Assembly (NCBI GenBank): GCA_947623805.1
Contig: CANQHZ010000002.1
Span: forward strand, 1 to 64,000
DNA length: 64,000 bases
Direction: 5' to 3'
Source: an uncultured Lachnospiraceae bacterium
GTDB lineage: Bacteria > Bacillota > Clostridia > Lachnospirales > Lachnospiraceae
The notes under the pieces were generated by a model. The model was not told the DNA's origin. It saw nothing but the letters and a program-made list of their open reading frames with translations, and ran no database searches. Both the position numbers and the translations under genes were made by a program. Positions within the stretch are counted from its first letter, which is position 1. Every line of letters starts with the position of its first letter. Of this stretch, positions 61,276 through 64,000 are shown in pieces.

Positions 61276-63192
61276 TTGAAAATGCGCGCTAAGAAGCAGA
61301 AATTTAATCCCCAAATAAAGTCAGACGCCAATGTGCGCTATCCTGTCTACTTTGTAATACTTTCTCTGGGAATATTACTACTGTTCATGATTTTTATGCC
61401 TTATCTGGCGGACTATTATCTGCTCCAGCCTGATATTAACATATTTGAATACTATAATCAGCATGCACTCGATCAATATTATGATTTTGAGGCATTGCTG
61501 ATAAATTTATTTATGTTTGCCGTTTTATGCTTTACCAGGCATACCGGTGTGGCTATGTTTGCCGCGGCGTTGCCTGTAATGATATTGGCATATGTAAGCA
61601 GCATAAAATATGCCGCGCGGAATGAACTTTTTAGGTTTGATGATTTAAAGCTCACGGAAGCGGCGGAAATGGCGGTTCATTATCTTGATTTTAAATTTAC
61701 CGCAAAGCAGCTGTCAGCCATTGCTATGGTATTGTCTTTTTGCATTGCGGGAGGAATACTTGACAGACTTAGAAAGCGCTATCCCGTGGAATGTCTGCGT
61801 AAAATATGGCAAAAGCCGATAACAGCTAGGTTAAGGGTGCTTGCGGGCGTGGCATGTCTGGGTGTCATGGTTTGTTATGCATATCAATACATAGAATCAA
61901 AAAACACTATCTTGGAAATAGATTCCGGAGATGTCTTTGGCGTGGGAAATGACAGGTATGTGCTTTACAATTTCCTTAAAAATGATAAATATGCCTCCAT
62001 TACTGCCGACAATGTGAGCGATTCTTACCGTTATATTGCCGACAATATTCAAACCTCGTCCGGACAGGCAAATGACAGCCAACGTCCCGATGTCATCGTG
62101 ATTATGAATGAGTCGTGGTGGAACACGGATAACGTCAGGGCTGCTGACATATTTTCATCAGACCCTATGCGGATATACAAGGAATTGTCGCAAAAATGCT
62201 CGACGGGATATCTCTCGACAAATATATTTGGCGGCGGGACAATCAGCTCTGAGGCGGAATTCCTCACGGGGATAAATACAAAGCACCTGACTTCGGACAT
62301 TGGGATATATTCTGAGCTGGCAGAGCGGAAAGTGCCATCGATTGTGGATTACTTCCATGCGTTGGATTATAAGGCTACATTCATCCATCCGTATTATGGG
62401 GAATATTATGACAGGGATAAAATCTATTCCATAATGGATTTTGACAAAGTCATTTTTGATGACGATATGGACTATACGGACATTTATACAAAATATATAT
62501 CTGATGAAAGCCTGGTAAAACAGATTATTAAAGAATATGAGGAAAGTGGTGATTCGCCGAGCTTTATATTCGCCGTTTCCATAGCTAATCATATACGAAG
62601 GCTTGGATATAAGACGAAAAGTGTGAATGATTACGATTATCCGATTTCAGTGACGATTGACAAAAGCTCTTTTCGCCCCGAATACTATGATGATTTTGTC
62701 AACTATATTAACGGCATTTATCTGGCAAATGAAGCCTTTTCGCAGATTGTGTCCTATTTTGAAAAACAGGATAGGCCTGTAGTCATTGTGATGTATGGCG
62801 ACCACTGTCCCTCTTTTTCAAGTGAGATTATGGATGCTATGGGGATAAGCGGTACAGATTATGAGGCCCTGAAACGCCAGTATTCTGTGCCGGTAATCAT
62901 GTGGAGCAATTTTAATGATGAAAAGGTGGAATTTACAGGCGAAAATATCAACTATCTGCCGCAGATGCTCCTTGAATACGCCGGGCTGCCCGAGACGGAG
63001 ATGACGCGGATTTTGAATTGTGAGCGCAGTGTTTTTAAGGCCGACACAAGACGCTTTATCCAGGACGGCGATGGCGGTCTGATAGAAAATTATAGTGATA
63101 AACAGAATGAGGCGGCGCGCCACTTTAAAGTTTTGGATTATGACATTTTATATGGTAACAGCGCATACAGGGAAAAAGTGTGGCTGCCTTGA
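61276..63192 (+). CDS. LTA synthase-like sulfatase/phosphoglycerol transferase family membrane protein, paralog of 49518-51398
   Basis: DVIVIMNESWWNTDNV, STNIFGGGTISSEAEFLTGINTKHL, VVIVMYGDHCPS. Confidence 0.9.
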   Translation: MKMRAKKQKFNPQIKSDANVRYPVYFVILSLGILLLFMIFMPYLADYYLLQPDINIFEYYNQHALDQYYDFEALLINLFMFAVLCFTRHTGVAMFAAALPVMILAYVSSIKYAARNELFRFDDLKLTEAAEMAVHYLDFKFTAKQLSAIAMVLSFCIAGGILDRLRKRYPVECLRKIWQKPITARLRVLAGVACLGVMVCYAYQYIESKNTILEIDSGDVFGVGNDRYVLYNFLKNDKYASITADNVSDSYRYIADNIQTSSGQANDSQRPDVIVIMNESWWNTDNVRAADIFSSDPMRIYKELSQKCSTGYLSTNIFGGGTISSEAEFLTGINTKHLTSDIGIYSELAERKVPSIVDYFHALDYKATFIHPYYGEYYDRDKIYSIMDFDKVIFDDDMDYTDIYTKYISDESLVKQIIKEYEESGDSPSFIFAVSIANHIRRLGYKTKSVNDYDYPISVTIDKSSFRPEYYDDFVNYINGIYLANEAFSQIVSYFEKQDRPVVIVMYGDHCPSFSSEIMDAMGISGTDYEALKRQYSVPVIMWSNFNDEKVEFTGENINYLPQMLLEYAGLPETEMTRILNCERSVFKADTRRFIQDGDGGLIENYSDKQNEAARHFKVLDYDILYGNSAYREKVWLP

Positions 63193-63328
63193 TTAGAATG
63201 TGATTATGTCAGATTGGCTCATATTTAGTGTGAAATAATGATTATGTTATTGCAAAACGCCATATTAGGGTGTAAAATTATATGGTATAGATATAAAAAA
63301 TGGACCAAAACAAAGGGGAACGGCGAGT

Positions 63329-64000
63329 ATGTTTTATACAATATTTTTTGCGGCAGTCATATTCCTCTATGGAATAGTAATCGGCAGTTTTTTAAATGTA
63401 TGCATCTATCGGCTGCCTAAGAAAGAAAATATTGTAACAATACGAAGCCACTGTATGAGCTGCGGGTATCAGTTAAAGTGGTACGACCTTATACCGTTGT
63501 TTAGCTGGCTGGCGCTGCGTGGCAGGTGCCGTAAGTGCAAAGAAAAGATTTCCGTCCAGTACCCTGTGGTCGAAGCGTTGAACGGCGTACTTTATCTATT
63601 GGTATTCTGGCGCTGCGGCATGAGTGTGCGGGCTGTGCTTTACTGTTTTATGGCGAGCGCGCTTGTGGTAATCAGTGTCATTGACTGGCGGACGTTTGAG
63701 ATACCTGTAGGTGCGAATGTGTTTATCTGTGTGCTCGGCGCCGTGATGACAGTGATGGATTTGGCGCATTGGACAGATTATGTGATAGGTTTTTTCTCAG
63801 TGAGCGCAGTGCTCTTTGTCCTCTATATTGTGACGAAAGGCAGGGGCATAGGCGGCGGAGATATCAAGCTTATGGCGGCGAGCGGGCTTTTGCTTGGCTG
63901 GGAGTGCAATGTGCTTGCGTTTGTGATTGGGTGCATTGTAGGCTCTGTGGTGCATATAATCAGAATGAGGGTGTCAAAGGCGGACCATGTGCTTGCGCTT
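63329..64000 (+). CDS. pilD: Prepilin peptidase (A24), truncated at window end
   Basis: Manual translation MFYTIFFAAVIFLYGIVIGSFLNVCIYRLPKKENIVTIRSHCMSCGYQLKWYDLIPLFSWLALRGRCRKCKEKISVQYPVVEALNG...GRGIGGGDIKLMAA; CxxC pairs and GxGD-type motif; not in ORF track because open. Confidence 0.93.
   Translation, partial: MFYTIFFAAVIFLYGIVIGSFLNVCIYRLPKKENIVTIRSHCMSCGYQLKWYDLIPLFSWLALRGRCRKCKEKISVQYPVVEALNGVLYLLVFWRCGMSVRAVLYCFMASALVVISVIDWRTFEIPVGANVFICVLGAVMTVMDLAHWTDYVIGFFSVSAVLFVLYIVTKGRGIGGGDIKLMAASGLLLGWECNVLAFVIGCIVGSVVHIIRMRVSKADHVLAL

Overview
This 64 kb window looks like chromosome of an anaerobic, spore-forming Firmicute (Lachnospiraceae/Clostridia-like, inferred from gene content). I saw no rRNA, tRNA or CRISPR array. 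From left to right: a DNA-metabolism gene pair (TIGR03916/TIGR03915-like), a TPR+DUF4125-like protein and trpS. Next is a Gram-positive-type Pel exopolysaccharide operon: an epimerase-fused PelD with an intact RxxD I-site, PelE, a DUF2194/PelA-like protein, PelF and PelG, continuing into CotH, VTC, DUF4956 and DUF4832 genes. Then comes a TetR-controlled SCP2 / alpha-beta hydrolase / condensation / ACP / AMP-ligase cluster of unknown product. After that are split spoVAD and spoVAE-like genes, ridA, aroK, argG, a PIN toxin-antitoxin pair and argJ-argB-argD. The right third holds comEA, a two-component system, a GerMN lipoprotein and comEC, followed by type IV pilus genes (pilB, pilC, pilD). It also holds three pilin cassettes with near-identical ~310 bp leaders and N-termini but divergent C-termini. 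These lie in mixed orientation around a zinc-ribbon tyrosine recombinase, an Rpn-like protein, two inverted AAA/PD-(D/E)XK genes and two LTA-synthase-like sulfatases. The most interesting observations are (1) this rearrangement-prone pilin locus, (2) two ~165 bp intergenic palindromic elements whose stems differ in sequence but keep perfect pairing (covariation), (3) the orphan lipid/peptide-like biosynthetic cluster, and (4) the Pel-CotH-VTC operon with a predicted c-di-GMP receptor. All family assignments come from reading the translations; no database search was run.
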